The translations under genes were made by a program, and so were the position numbers. From Dichetophora obliterata (lineage: Eukaryota > Arthropoda > Insecta > Diptera > Sciomyzidae), in assembly GCA_963920525.1 (NCBI GenBank), contig OY986438.1, forward strand, positions 180,026,888 to 180,090,887: a DNA stretch of 64,000 nucleotides, read 5' to 3'. Under the pieces are notes generated by a model. It ran no database searches. It saw only the letters and a program-made list of their open reading frames with translations, and was not told the DNA's origin. Positions 11,343 to 23,155 of this stretch are shown piece by piece (the stretch's first letter is position 1; the number at the start of each line of letters is the position of its first letter).

Positions 11343-12542
11343 TATAGCTTCAAACTTTGATTACGTTTGAATATAAATCTATAGTAATAAAACTCATTTG
11401 CTGTTTGTTTTTTTGGCCTTTATACAAATCTAAACTGCTCAACAGATTTCGCTCAAACTAGGTATACATATTAAGTGTATCCTTGATTAAAATGTTACGT
11501 ACTTAGTTTTTGCCACGCCCCTCCGAAATTTTTCAACTAACGGTAATTTTGTTATTATAAAACTTTTTACTATAGGAGATTTTTGTGTATTTAATTTTAA
11601 ATTTTTTTGTTATTTTGACACCAAAAACACTCACATATATTCAAAATTGGAGAAATTTTCAGTACAAAGACTTTTTCATAAAACATCGTTGCCTAAGTAT
11701 GAGAAAAAAACGACATGAAAATCAAAGTTTGGTCTTTCGATGCAAATATCTCCGCTGTCCATTAATATATTTCATTCAACTTTTTGTTGTCCAAAAGTTC
11801 AATAAAAGCACTTTACAAAAATAGGTTGAACTGTACCGCTAAGTCAGTGTATATATGTTTTATGATTATGTCAAAAAATGTCCAAAATATTGACTTTTTA
11901 CTCAAAAAATGACTCAAAAACTATTTTTGTTGTAAAAATGAAATTAATTAAAAATTGCACATCTGGCTACCTTTCATATGACATAGCATTTATTTGCAAA
12001 AATTCTTCCAGTTAAGCGCAAAAATTATTTTACTGTTTTTGTCACCAAAACAACAAGGGTATCCCCCTTTTTTTTGAGAAATTTATTTGTTCCAAAATGT
12101 TGTTTTTATATTTTTTTACAAAAAATTCAAGTCTCAAAAATAATTTATGTGAAAAAATTACCCCAATATCTCTTTCCAATCAAAAGTTATGGCTAAAAAT
12201 CTATTTTTTCATACCAGACTATTAATAAAACTGAGTTTTGTTTTAAAATACTCTATATAATTTGAACCTCCCAATTTATCTCTAAGAATGTAGTTGTGTG
12301 TCTAGAGTAATTACAAATATTTTGGTTTATATAAAATCTTCCTTATAGTTATCTACTTAGTTTGTTGCCACCCTCCTGTTAAATTTATTTTGTTGTGATG
12401 GCTCTATTTCTTCTCACTATTGTGTCACCGTTGTCACTCAGTTCTTTATCAATGGTACTTTAAATGTTGTATTTATATCACCACTTCATCGAAAAGATGA
12501 CCGTGAATAAAATGCTGTCAAAGTTAATATTTTCATGTAATC

Positions 12543-12645
12543 AGATTCTAATATTTATATTATTATTAATATTTATATTATTATTAATATTTATATTATT
12601 ATTAATATTATAAATATTAGAAATTCTAATATTATATTAATACAG
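12543..12645. repeat. Tandem 21-base AT repeat
   Basis: About three near-perfect units of a 21-base word made from TTATTATTAATATT and TATA sit side by side. It is a minisatellite inside repeat copy A. Confidence 0.7.
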
Positions 12646-12841
12646 GCGATATAATAAAACATATGCGCATCTGTTTATCACAATTATTTCGTTGGTTTTT
12701 TTCTGAGCCTTAAATTCACAGATAGATGGCGCCGCATTTGTAAGTACTGTGGGTACAAACTATACACCTTGCGGTGAATAGCCGAATGATGTCTACCACA
12801 TGTTTCTTCAAATTTAACCTCACACGTTTGGCTGGCTCAAT

Positions 12842-13170
12842 AGCTGCGTTTTTTTCTTGGGAGATCAGATCATTTGTTCATTTGATCAGAAAGACAGATG
12901 GAGCTATTTTCTACTTACAGATGACCATCTGATGTTCTTATGTATTTGCGAAAATGCTATTGTTACCAAACTTTTTAAATGTCAAATAATGCAGTACTGC
13001 CGTCAATAACGGCTCAGTGTTGTCTACTTTTACAGTTGCGCCCTCAACACTTAAAAACATAGGATTATATCAATTTAAATGTCCAGTTCACTTTCTGGAT
13101 CATTAGTTGTTTTTGCTTTGCTTGCAAAGGTGATGATATGATCCTGATCTCCTATGAAAAAAACGCAGCT
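12842..13170. mobile_element. MITE with inverted ends AGCTGCGTTTTTTTC
   Basis: The left reads AGCTGCGTTTTTTTCTTGG and then GAGATCAG. The right end, inverted, reads AGCTGCGTTTTTTTCATAG and then GAGATCAG. The body is about 329 bases, non-coding. No certain target duplication was seen. Confidence 0.6.
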
Positions 13171-13684
13171 GATATATATTTTAGTACAATCATTTTAAGT
13201 ACAAATAATTTTTCATAAAACATTGATTGATAGCTAAGAATGAGAAAAAAACTACATGAAAATCAAAAAAAAATTTTTGTTAAAAATTTCAATATATTTT
13301 TTAATATAAATTTTTGTTTAGATGTTAAAATGTCCATATCTCAAGGACCCATTGAGTCCCACCATAATTTTAATATTGTTGAAAAGGTAATTTTGCTACC
13401 ATTAAGATTAAGTAAATATTTAAATTATTTTTAATTTTTAAAATACGTTTTTCGTACTTTTTGAATTCAATTAGCTCACCGCAAAAGATGGAATCCACAA
13501 CAAACAAAATTTTCCAAAACTTTTTTGGATTAAAGTTCGTTCAATTACCTTTCTAACGGTAGCTCAAACTTAAAATTCAACATGTTTATCATTATACCAG
13601 AATCTAAAAAACATTTGATCAAGAAGTGTATATTAAAATATTTATATAAATGACTCTAGAGTAACATCGGGTATATCAGCTAGT

Positions 13685-14093
13685 TAATAAATAAAACATA
13701 ACTTGTTTCCTAAATAATATTTTTTATATGTCACCAAAAAAAAATTATTGTCAAACCAATGTTTATTTTGCATAAACATATCATATAAGTGCAATTCCCA
13801 ATCCTGTGTATTTGAGATTGCAAATTTGAGCAATTTCAAAAATTTGCCACCAATTGTGAACGGTCTTTTTCGGTTTACTTGCAACCCTTCTTGCAAAAAA
13901 TAAAATTTACAGCTGATATAAAAAGCAAAATTATGTTCAATTGGAAATTTTGTTTAAACAATTTTAATGTCGCAAAAAAGCTTAAGAGCTTTCTTTATTT
14001 TCCATATCAGTTCTTTTTTCAGTTTTTCTTATTTTAACTATCAGCTGTCAGTGTGCCTTTTAGTATTGCATACGTATAGTAAATATAAACTAT
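13685..14093. other. Non-coding stretch
   Basis: AT-rich, with no supported feature. The open frame on the minus strand at 13684-13896 has no recognisable content. Confidence 0.4.
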
Positions 14094-14252
14094 AGGGCAG
14101 TTCACTATCTTGTTGCATCGTTGCAAATGCAAAATAAACAGCTTTTACAAAAACAAAAAGCATATGTTGCAAAAGCTTTTCAATGCTTTTTGTTTTTGTA
14201 AAAGCTGTTTATTTTGCATTTGCAACGATGCAACAAGATCGTGAACTGCCCT
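14094..14252. mobile_element. Near-perfect palindromic MITE (hairpin)
   Basis: The 159 bases are almost entirely an inverted repeat. Each arm is about 70 bases, beginning AGGGCAGTTCAC and running through GCAAATGCAAAATAAACAGC, around a short loop near 14163-14180. TAT flanks both sides, a possible 3-base duplication. A second, diverged end (GTGAACAGCCCTA, about 14381-14393) lies downstream, so an older relative lies beside it. Confidence 0.75.
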
Positions 14253-15586
14253 TATAAGTTTTATTGTTGCTTATTTGCAATATAGTAGTTAATGCATCCC
14301 TGTATATTTTGTTACTGTAAAGTTAAAATATGCTCTACCATTTTGCAAATGCTATGATGCAAGATCATGTGCACAGGATCGTGAACAGCCCTATTGTGTG
14401 AAAAGCAAATGCTATTTGCATCAAGCTATACTCCTATACTTCAAACACTTAATTATTGAATCTTAAATAAGTTTAGCTTTTACTTTCCAATTTAAAATTA
14501 GCTAACGTTCAAACAAATATTTATTCAACGTTAATATAATTTATTTGAGTGTAATCAAAATTGATTTACTGCTGAAATACTGCAGCAAAAAAAAAAGTTT
14601 ATATAATACATTTAAATTTAATAACGCATTTAATCTGTCACAAATGCGCTGAATTTGGTGAAACCCTTAATAAGTATGGGTACGAACAGAATATGTCATA
14701 TATAATAATTTTTTTATATACAAAACTTAACCTTTAATGGCTTTTTGCATATTTTCATACTGGGTCTCCAAATTTTGACATACTGTGCTTTTGTTTAACT
14801 TTGCATTCTGTATAATATTTGTTCAGCCTGAGAATTCAATGAATTTTAAAGAACATTTTATCTTCATTGTTTTAACTTTCTACATCTTTAATGGAAAATC
14901 CATTGAATAAATGTGTCTTAATAAAGCAGGTGTTAAACAAAAATATTTTAAAGCAAAACAAAAAAATATGCTTTAGATGAAATTACTTACGCATAGTTGA
15001 TTGAAAATTTAAACTAATTAAGGATATTCTTTGTGCTTATGTTAACATAGCGCTTTCTGCTTCGTAAACAAACACAAAGTCTTCCGAATGGTATCTAAAT
15101 ATCCTTAAAGTTTTCATATTTAAAAACCGTAGTAAAAATTATTGTTTTAAGTTAGCTTTTCTTAGCTTAATTTTACTTAAATTTTTTGCAAGGCATGTGA
15201 AGAAACGTTTTAACATCATTAACCAAAATATTTAACCGAACAGATAAATAAGTTCATAACACGGAGAGAAATAAATTTTCTTATATTAAGAAAATATTTT
15301 GCTGGATTTCAAATCAATTCAAATTTACTTGAATCAAGCCATTTAAACCAGGGACTGTAATCATTATGAACAATATGAAAAAACTCAAGAATTAATGATT
15401 ATTTTATGATTTTTTTTTTGCTCAGAAATAAATATCTTTTTTTTTTATTTATATTTCAGTTCTTCATTCGTATTAAAAAATACATTAATTTTAAAAGAAT
15501 TTACAAAAACATATTTAATAGAACCGCCAAAGTGAACGCTCCCAAGACCTATGGACCAATGAAGGCGTAATTTCTTATTTATAAAC
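14253..15586. other. Non-coding stretch with isolated transposon ends
   Basis: No gene recognised. It contains the diverged end of the hairpin family near 14340-14393 and a CAGGGACTGTAATC terminus at 15349 whose partner was not found. Confidence 0.4.
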
Positions 15587-16772
15587 AACTAGCTGATATA
15601 CCAAGTGTTACTCGAGAGTAATTTATGTAAACATCTTAATATAAACTTCTCGATTAAATGTTTTTTTAAATTTTGGAATTTTGTAAAAACATGTTGAATT
15701 TAAGTTTGAGACCACTATAAAAATATTAGTTAAAAAATTTACCGTGCTTTTTTAACGAAGGAATTTTTTTAGTTCTAAGCTGAATTTACTGGTTACTGGT
15801 AAACATGTTACTTGCACTTCGCTTATGGAAACCAAATTTGTAAAAAAAGGAAAATGGACACCAATCTTTCTAAATTTTTTAGTAGCTTTTCCAGTTGGAA
15901 AATAAATGGGTTTGTGTCTAAAATAAAAAATAAAATTAAAAAAATAGATTTTTAGCCATAACTTTTGATTGGAAAGAGATATTGGGTTAAATTTTTTCAC
16001 ATAAATTATTTTTGAGACTTGACTTTTTTGTAAAACATATAAAAACAACATTTTGGAACAAATAAATTTCTCGAAAAAAATCAAAGGGGGTTTTGATGGC
16101 AAATACAGTAAAATAATTTTTGCTCTTAACTGGAAGAATTTTTGCAAATAAATGCTATGTCATATGAAAGGTAGCCAGAGGTGCAATTTTAAATTGATTC
16201 CATTTTGACAACAACAACAACAATTTTTGAGTTTTTTTTTTGAGTAGGAAGTCAATATTTTGGACCTTTTTTGACATAATCATAAAACATATATGCACTG
16301 ACTTAACGGTACAGTTCAACCCATTTTTGTGAAGCGATTTTATTGAACTTTTAAACAAAAAAAAAATTTAATGAAATATATTAATGGACAGCGGAGATAT
16401 TTGAATCGAAAGACCAAACTTCGATTTTCATGTCGTTTTTTTCTCATACTTAGGCAACGATGTTTTATGAAAAAGTCGTTGTACTGAAAATTTCTACAAT
16501 TTTGAAAATATGTGAGTGTTTTTGATGTCAAAAGAACAAAAATTTTTTAAAATTAAATACACAAAAATCTCCGATAGTAAAGAGGTTTATAATAACAAAA
16601 TTACCGTTAGTTGAAAAATTTCGCAGGGGCGTGGCAAAACTCAGTATGTAACATTTTTATCAAGGATGCACTCAATATGTATACCTAGTTTGAGCGAAAT
16701 CCGTTGAACCGTTTGGATTTGTATAAAGGCCAAACAAACAAACAAACAGAAAACGAGTTTTATTACTATAGA
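15587..16772 (+). mobile_element. Helitron-like dispersed repeat, copy B
   Basis: Plus-strand orientation: it starts near CTAGCTGATATACC (15589) and ends near TTATTACTATAGAT (16772). It is shorter than copy A, lacking most of A's middle. It carries an interior ACAACAACAACAAC microsatellite at about 16206-16221, comparable to the microsatellite core of INE-1/DINE-1 elements. An open stretch on its minus strand (16340-16531) reads like the corresponding stretch of copy A (11585-11824). Confidence 0.5.
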
Positions 16773-16879
16773 TTTAATAACTCAGTCAATTTTCATCCGA
16801 TTTTCATAAATTAACATTAATTTTATTCTTAATCAGGGACTGCCAAAAACGGTTATCGCTATCAATCAACCATTTCATA

Positions 16880-17295
16880 ACAGTTATTTCTTGGTCATTA
16901 TTTTTTTCGATCAGCAATAAAAGTTATTTCTTGATCGTAATTTTTTCAATCAAAAATAAAACTTATTTCTTGGTCAATATATTTTTCAATCAGAAATAAA
17001 AGTTACTTCCTGGTCGTTATTTTTTTCAATCAGAAATTAAAATTATTTCGTGGTCGTTATTTTTTTTCAATCAGAAATAAAAGTTATTTCGTGGTCGTTA
17101 TTTTTTTCAATCAAATATAAAAGTTATTTCTTGGTCATTATTTTTTCGATCAGAAATAACAGTTATTACGTAGTTGTTATTTTTTTTATAAATCAGAAAT
17201 AAGTTATTCCGTGGTCGTTATTTTTTTCGAACAGAAATAAGTTTTTTTACCGTTATTTTGTTCGATCAGAAATAACAGTTATTTTTTATCGATTT
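16880..17295. repeat. Left tandem array of the foldback element
   Basis: About nine diverged units of roughly 40-45 bases, each with TCAATCAGAAATAAAAG and a following GTTATTTC, drifting in length through T-run variation. Confidence 0.7.
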
Positions 17296-17884
17296 TTTTC
17301 AAACAGACGAAAAAATTATTTTTTGACTGAAATAATTTACATTAGAGAAAATATGTTTAGATTTTATAAGGTGAGAGTGCTGAGAGCTAATCTTAATTTG
17401 AATATTAAAAGAGTGGCAACAAAAATTATGAATGACACTTAAAGTTGGAAAATGGTGACAAAAGTTAAAAAATTTGAACGAAATTTTGAATGCTCATATA
17501 ATACAAAATTTAATGTGATTATTTTAGATTTCCGTTTTTCGATTCTGAATTACAGTTTACATTTTTTTCTAGCTCAACAATATAAAAAAACTTAAAAAAA
17601 GTTGTACTTTTTTGAAGGCAAAAATCTGTAAAACGTATATTATAGTTTGTATACAAAAAACTAAAAAAGATTTTTCAACAAAATAATTATGAATATGCAA
17701 CAGTATTCCAGATTTAATAAGTTTTAAAAGAAAAAAATCATATATCGTGGGGGTTTCCTCAGGTTTTCCCTTACACAAAAAATAGTTACGGTGCTTGGTT
17801 TGTTTAGACAACAGTTTGACTATTTTCTTGTTTGTAGTTTGTTGGTTTCCTAATAAGAGAATCAGATTCAATTGCTTTGTTTCG

Positions 17885-18215
17885 TCAAAAAATAACTTTT
17901 ATTTCTGATCGAAAAAATAACGACCACGAAATACTTTTATTTCTGATTGAAAAATATCGACCACGAAATAACTGTTATTTCTAATCGAAAAATAATGACC
18001 AAGAAATAGCTTTTATTTCTGATTGAAAAAAATAACAACCACGAAATTACTTTTTTTTCTAATAAAAAAAATAACGACCACGAAATAACTTTTATTTCTG
18101 ATTGAAAAAACTTTTGTTTCTAATTGAAAAAATAACGACCACGACATAACTTTTTCCAATTGTTAAAAATAACGACCACGAAATAACTTTTATTTCTGAT
18201 TGAAAAAAATATCGA
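17885..18215. repeat. Right tandem array of the foldback element
   Basis: The inverse complement of the left array: units contain CTTTTATTTCTGATTG and AATAACGACCACGAAAT, about seven or eight copies. Confidence 0.7.
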
Positions 18216-18441
18216 TCAAAAAATAATTGGTTTGAGGTGATTTTTATCTTAAAAATCATGAAAAAAAATTATGTAAAAAATGGAATCTCTAGCTCCCTAG
18301 CGTCACATTGCTATGTTTAAAAGAATTACACAACAACTTTTTATACATGAGCTTTTGATCTAAAATTTCTAAAATAATCGTTATTTTCGGTCCCTGTTAT
18401 TAATAAAGTGTTTTTTCAGAAAATTATTACGTTTGCAGTGG

Positions 18442-18621
18442 CTTTATCACTAAATTTCGCACAGATTTGTAAAATTAAGATAAAAATTCGTGACACGAAT
18501 TAATTTAAGTGACGTGCGCTCACGAATATTTTGGGTTTTTGTTGGGGTCGTTCAATATCACGACGTGATTCATCGTGACACACAGTGTCACAACTAAATT
18601 CGTGACATGCGCCCATCTCTA
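18442..18621 (+). repeat. CGTGACACG repeat family, copy 1
   Basis: Shares order and wording with 30165-30312: CTAAATTT, then AAGATAAA, TCGTGACACGAA, a CTCACGA block, a TTCATCGTG block, and a terminal CGCCCATCTCTA. Inverted CGTGA/TCACG words give internal folding. The TAGAGATGGGCG end could be a transposon terminus; the class is uncertain. Confidence 0.55.
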
Positions 18622-19609
18622 TTTAAAATATTAACATAAAAGTTGTGTTATTAAAAATATTAATTTTATCAGGGTGCGGAGAACGTTTGAAATACGATTG
18701 TTCTCAATTATCGTTCTCCTCATATAAAATTGTTCTCGCAAATTATCACGAACGAATGGGCAACTCTCTGCTGGCGTCGTATTTTTTATCTCTGAAAAAT
18801 TTGTCAGTTTCAAACTTATTCGATCGAATTTTTCACAAAAAAATAATAAGCAACGAACGTTCGTTGTTAATTTTTCATAAAAATTAATCGTTCAAAGAAA
18901 AATTCAGGAACGTTCGTTTCCTAAAAAATGTTATGTTCCGACTATCAGCATCCACATCGTCGAGCGAGGATTCTTTTCAGTTATGTATGCGTCATCGAGT
19001 TTGGTATGTATGGTTTCTTGTATACTTTTTTATTTTTGCATTATCGCGAAAAAATTGTTGCGAATGCGTAGCATCGAGCGCTGTTTGTGTTGCTGTTGAA
19101 TTAACATTTATATATTAATATCATAAAAAAACACAAAAAAAATTGATTTGACCTTGTGGATTTTATCACCATTCCGTACAAGGGCGAATAATTTTGTCAT
19201 TATATCTGTGTCGATAAGCAATAATAGCTTAATTCGACTTACGACAGATCTAAGTTATTGATGTAGGAGTGTTCTACGCATATAGCACTATAAGTACACA
19301 AAATCTAGAGCTTTTAACATGATCAAAAACAAAGTTATGACACAATAACAAAAGACTCTTCCATTTAACTTATCTGGCGATTGAATATATGAAAAACTAC
19401 TTATTAAGCGGGCATAATACTAAAAACAGTTTTTAGGACCATGTCCTCTTTTTGAACGGAAAAATTTGTAATTTTGGATTATGTTTATTATTTGTAGTTT
19501 TGGATTACCAGAAAAGCACGATAAATAGCAATTATAGTATTTTTCAACGATTGTGGGATGGGTAATTCTCGTGTTATTTTGTGAGAAAAATCTCTCGCGT
19601 GGGTAAACA

Positions 19610-19920
19610 AATACCTCAAAACACCACAAAATACCTCAAAACACCACAAAATTACTACAAACACTCAACCTCAAATTACTACAAAATACCACAATACCTC
19701 AAAATAACTCAAAACTCCTCAAATTACTTAAATTACGTGGTAAAAATACGAATTAAGGGAACGTTGCGTTAATTGAATTGTTCAAATGACTGAATGCACT
19801 TGTTTGTGGTGGTTTGTATGTATCTATTTTCTTTTTGCTTTTTTGAGTTATTGTGGGATTTTGTGTTAATTTTGAGGTATTTTTTGGTTATTTGAGGTAT
19901 TTTGGGAGTGTGGTAATCTT
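19610..19920. repeat. ACCTCAAAA tandem words with an inverted partner
   Basis: Units of 'tacctcaaaacaccacaaaa' repeat at 19610-19735. Inverted versions (TTGAGGTATTTT, TTGTGGGATTTTGTG) lie at 19850-19918. Together they look like a small foldback nested within the hAT element. Confidence 0.5.
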
Positions 19921-20009
19921 GAGAATTAAATGCGAGAAAAAGACAATTTTGGTGGTAATTCCATCTTGTGACACTGCCCCTATCATGAATAATTTGTCGC
20001 CCTTAATCT

Positions 20010-20295
20010 CCCCAGTATAACTGATAAATTGGCAGATTCGCGATCGGTACTTTCATCATATAAAGGTATCTTATTGACTGAATTCCTCCGGACTCGTTTG
20101 TATTCAGCCCTATCATGAATAATTTTTTACCCGAAATAAAAAAAGGGAGTCTCAAAGGTAAATCTCAAGAACATTTTGGAAATTTTTAATGGAAATTTGT
20201 TCATCAACCGTCAATATTCATGAGTGTAAAAAAAATGTGATGTCTTGATGCCGATCGCGAAACTGCCAATTTATCAATTATACTGAGGAGAATAC
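20010..20295. repeat. Inverted repeat nested in the hAT element
   Basis: CAGTATAACTGATAAATTGG plus GCAG and TTCGCGATCGG (about 20013-20052) is matched in inverse at about 20250-20287. A phrase, CCCTATCATGAATAATTT, is also directly repeated at about 19978 and 20108. Confidence 0.55.
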
Positions 20296-20719
20296 GATAA
20301 CTGGTGCGCCGCAATTTGACAATGGATTCGTGAAGTACTTTTAATAAAAATAGGAATGGCCGAAAGAAAAATCGATGCATCGATTTGTTTTCGAGTTATC
20401 AATTTTTTAATTTGATTATGATTTAATCTTTCAAACAATCAATATCGATTTCAATCAATAGATCAATCTTTTACATCTATGAGATAATGGTAATGATATA
20501 GCTATTTTATTGAACAGATCTTGTACCAAGCAACAAAATGTTAAACATAAATAACTAGTTGAGATATCGATTTTTTTTTCGAACAAACATTTTTTTTTTT
20601 GTTATGAAAAGACCAACACTTTCTAATCGCGGCGCCCCAGTTATCGTGCCTTTATACTTTTGCAGACCAGTGTTATTGAAAACATACGTATTAAAAGGTT
20701 CTTCACTTCCTGATTTTCA

Positions 20720-20965
20720 GTGATGGGTAGAGTATCAAAAATAGACAAAAAATCTCTGGTCATCTATGGCAAAATAAGTAAGATTTCCAAATGTCTCTTA
20801 TCCGGAAAACCTCTCATGGGATGCGTTCTAGGGAATATCAAAAGGCATTACGAGAGTGTGCACAAACATAATTTTGACGATGCTTCATCATCAAGATCAT
20901 CAAGAAGTAATCATACAATCAAATCATATAACAACAATCATAACAAACCATCTTTTTTCATTTGA
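20720..20965 (+). pseudogene. BED zinc-finger fragment of the hAT transposase
   Basis: The frame reads SKISKCLLSGKPLMG and then LGNIKRHYESVHKHNF. The CLxxGKPL and GNIKRHYExxHK pattern is the N-terminal BED finger found on hAT transposases, which targets the element ends. The second cysteine of the expected C-x2-C is a serine here, so zinc binding is probably lost. No catalytic region follows before the element ends, so this is a remnant of an autonomous ancestor. Confidence 0.65.
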
Positions 20966-21414
20966 TTGGACAAATCAAGTTCATTTACTTTATTAAAACA
21001 TTATTTTTTCCTCATATGCATATGTGCAGTCCACATCTGTATTTTGGTTTCATCTTTTCATGTCAGCGCAAGTGTACAAAAATACAACAACAAACTTATA
21101 TTTTGTCTAATAACTCTACGTACAAACGAACGTTCGTGAATTTTTTCTTCAAATGCTCATTTTTAATGAACAATTCCAAACGAACGTTTGTTGCTTGTTG
21201 TTGTTGTGTGAAAAATTCGTTCGAAAAAATACAAAGCTCACAAATTTATCAGTGATAAAAAAAATGACGCAAGCAGAGCGTTCCTTTTTCGATTGCAAAC
21301 GTTCGTCTGCTTTTAAATTTTTCGTTTGAAAAATTCTCACACACAACAAAAAACGAACGATAAGATCGTATTTTAACCAATTGCGAACGAATTTTTCCGC
21401 ACCCTGAATTTTAT

Positions 21415-22015
21415 ACAGACATGCACAACGAAATCAACAAAATGTTTTTGTTTCGTTGAGCATGTAAAATAAATGATCACAAAATAAAAATTTCGTTTCA
21501 AGTTAAAAAAGTAAAATTTTCTCAACCAAATGCGTTTTTATCTTTCAATACAATAAAACCCGAAATTTTTAACGATTGGTTTCACAAAAAAAAGGAAAAA
21601 TTTTGTATTCAACGAAACAAAAATAAAATTTTGGTTATCGTTAAAATTAACGTTAACGTGCTTGCCTGATTTAGAGTCATACATTGCAGAAATGCATAGA
21701 ACATGGTGCATAGGAGCATGGTGCATACTTGATAGGAAAACTTGTCAGAAAAGTTGAAAAATATTTTATTTATTGTTGCTGAATACATTTTTTTCTGCAC
21801 GCTGGGAAAATTTTTTATTTGATACAGTACTCAGAAAAAAGCAAGAATTTTTATCCAATCAAATTCCTTAACAAAAATAAAAGATGTCCTTAATTAATCT
21901 TGAAGATTTCAAGATTCGCTTCACGCCCACTTATTTTTTATCTTATTCCAGTTTTTTCATACAAAATTATTTATCCGCATACTTAAGCCCATTTTTTTTT
22001 CTTAATTTATTGCAG
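21415..22015. other. Non-coding stretch before the BTB gene leader
   Basis: AT-rich, with a palindromic TTAACGTTAACG at about 21648-21659. It ends in a pyrimidine run and TTTATTGCAG, a good splice acceptor at 22015. It is probably the end of an upstream intron of the BTB gene, whose first exon would lie elsewhere. Confidence 0.35.
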
Positions 22016-23155
22016 ATGCATTATTATACAACAACACAACAACAATAACAGAAGTAAACACAAGATAAATCAGCGTAACAACTGCTTGAATCACTTGCAA
22101 CAGCAACAACAGCAACAGCAGTAATCAAAGACACATGCAACGTTTATTTGCTGCTGCATTTTGTATCATTAACACGTAATCAGCAATCATTCAGTGGCAC
22201 TCAAGTTACAACAACTACGTATTCTCCAACCGCAACTTGCGAGAAATAGTAGCAGCAGAAAAAACCAACAACAACCAACAGTGTGCGAGCGACAAGTTGA
22301 AAATGAGCATTGCTTAGTTACAATCAATGTTCATGACGACAACGACAACACCGTCGTTCTGCCTGTCCGTGCAGCTTCCTTTCTCATGCCCACGCCTCCC
22401 GCCTTGCCTTTGCATAGCTTTGTAAAAATTATATCGATTACCTACCTTAAACAAGAAAAAATAACAAGCAACGTAGAGCTATTTTTATACAAATGCAATA
22501 GTAAATACAATAATGCAAAAAATGCCGGCTAGCTGGCTAGTTGGTAAAACAAACTTCACTGTCTGTTCACTTTGAAGAGAAATAAGCAGTGCAGTTTCTC
22601 GGTGTAGACGCGTCGTGCAAATAACATCATTGACAGACAGCAACTCACCAAAAGCGGCAACGGAATGCGACGTTGTTGCAATGCGACCAAAAGAACACAC
22701 ATCTTTAGAATAGCTCGCACAATGTATTAAAAGGCGTTGGTGAGAAAAAAAATAAAACAAATTGCAAAGGAAGTCGTTGACAACAACATGCTGTTGAAGT
22801 TGTGAGAAGCACCTTAGCTACTTGCAACACAATTGAATTTGTTTTCAATAGTTGTTAAAAAGGAAAAGATATAGCTAGAGAACAGTGTCAAGCTGAATAG
22901 CCACTAGAAAAAGCAACCATTGTATACGAGCTCTAAAAGGCGCACATATTCATTAGCACAACAAAAGCTGGGTGAGGAGGCCCCCAACCCGAAGTCGCAT
23001 TGTTCACTAGGTAGCAAACGAACGATCGAACGAATCCACAAAATTCTATAGAATAAAAAAAAAAGTTATTTAATCAAACGAATCGAATCCAAGGCAAAAA
23101 GGCTTTAAAACAAAGTTTACTCTTTCAGTCAAGCTTCAAACCACGCGTCATAGAT
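22016..23155 (+). other. Probable 5' leader exon of the BTB gene
   Basis: After the acceptor at 22015 the DNA changes character to CAACAA-rich sequence typical of fly 5' leaders. It runs without a donor site I would trust into the start codon at 23156. It has several short upstream open frames, including one ending at 22532. I infer a single 1140-base leader; transcript data would fix its start. Confidence 0.4.

Larger units (their letters stand above)
11379..13684 (-). mobile_element. Helitron-like dispersed repeat, copy A
   Basis: This copy and the one at 15587-16772 share about 830 bases at one end (11379-12210 here) and about 120 bases at the other. They lie in opposite orientation. On the minus strand it starts CTAGCTGATATACC (near 13684) and ends TTATTACTATAG (near 11379). 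There is no clear terminal inverted repeat and no target duplication, which fits a Helitron or Helentron-derived element best, although this is inference. It is interrupted by a MITE at 12842-13170 and holds an AT tandem array at 12543-12645. Confidence 0.5.
16834..18396. mobile_element. Foldback hAT-like element with tandem-repeat arms
   Basis: The ends are CAGGGACTG on the left and CAGGGACCG on the right (inverted). The flanking 8 bases are TTCTTAAT (16826-16833) and TTATTAAT (18397-18404), identical but for one base. Each arm is an array of about 40-45-base units containing 'ggtcgttatttttttcaatc' and 'agaaataaaagttatttc' (left about 16880-17295, right about 17885-18215, inverted). The 580-base centre has no convincing frame. 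Confidence 0.7.
18670..21406 (+). mobile_element. hAT-type transposon with perfect 8-base duplication
   Basis: The left end reads CAGGGTGCGGAGAACG and the right end, inverted, CAGGGTGCGGAAAAATTC. The 8 bases AATTTTAT stand on both sides (18662-18669 and 21407-21414). Subterminal words GAACGA/CGAACG and ACGTTCGTT recur at both ends (18679-18920 and 21127-21390). The length is 2737 bases. It contains a BED-finger remnant and at least two nested inverted-repeat structures. Confidence 0.85.

Noticed and set aside
15752..16147. Minus-strand frame of 131 residues
   Set aside because: Low-complexity Phe/Lys content; copy A of the same repeat does not keep a matching frame here.
17569..17871. Minus-strand frame in the centre of the foldback element
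   Set aside because: Made of Phe, Leu, Ile and Lys from A/T runs with no recognisable transposase motif.
16880..18215. Regular repeats suggesting a CRISPR array
   Set aside because: Units are adjacent and vary in length without unique spacers, and the second array is inverted; eukaryotic setting.
22194..22532. Separate small protein gene upstream of the BTB start
   Set aside because: Lies in the CAACAA-rich leader, no ATG start of good context, no protein character; treated as an upstream open frame.
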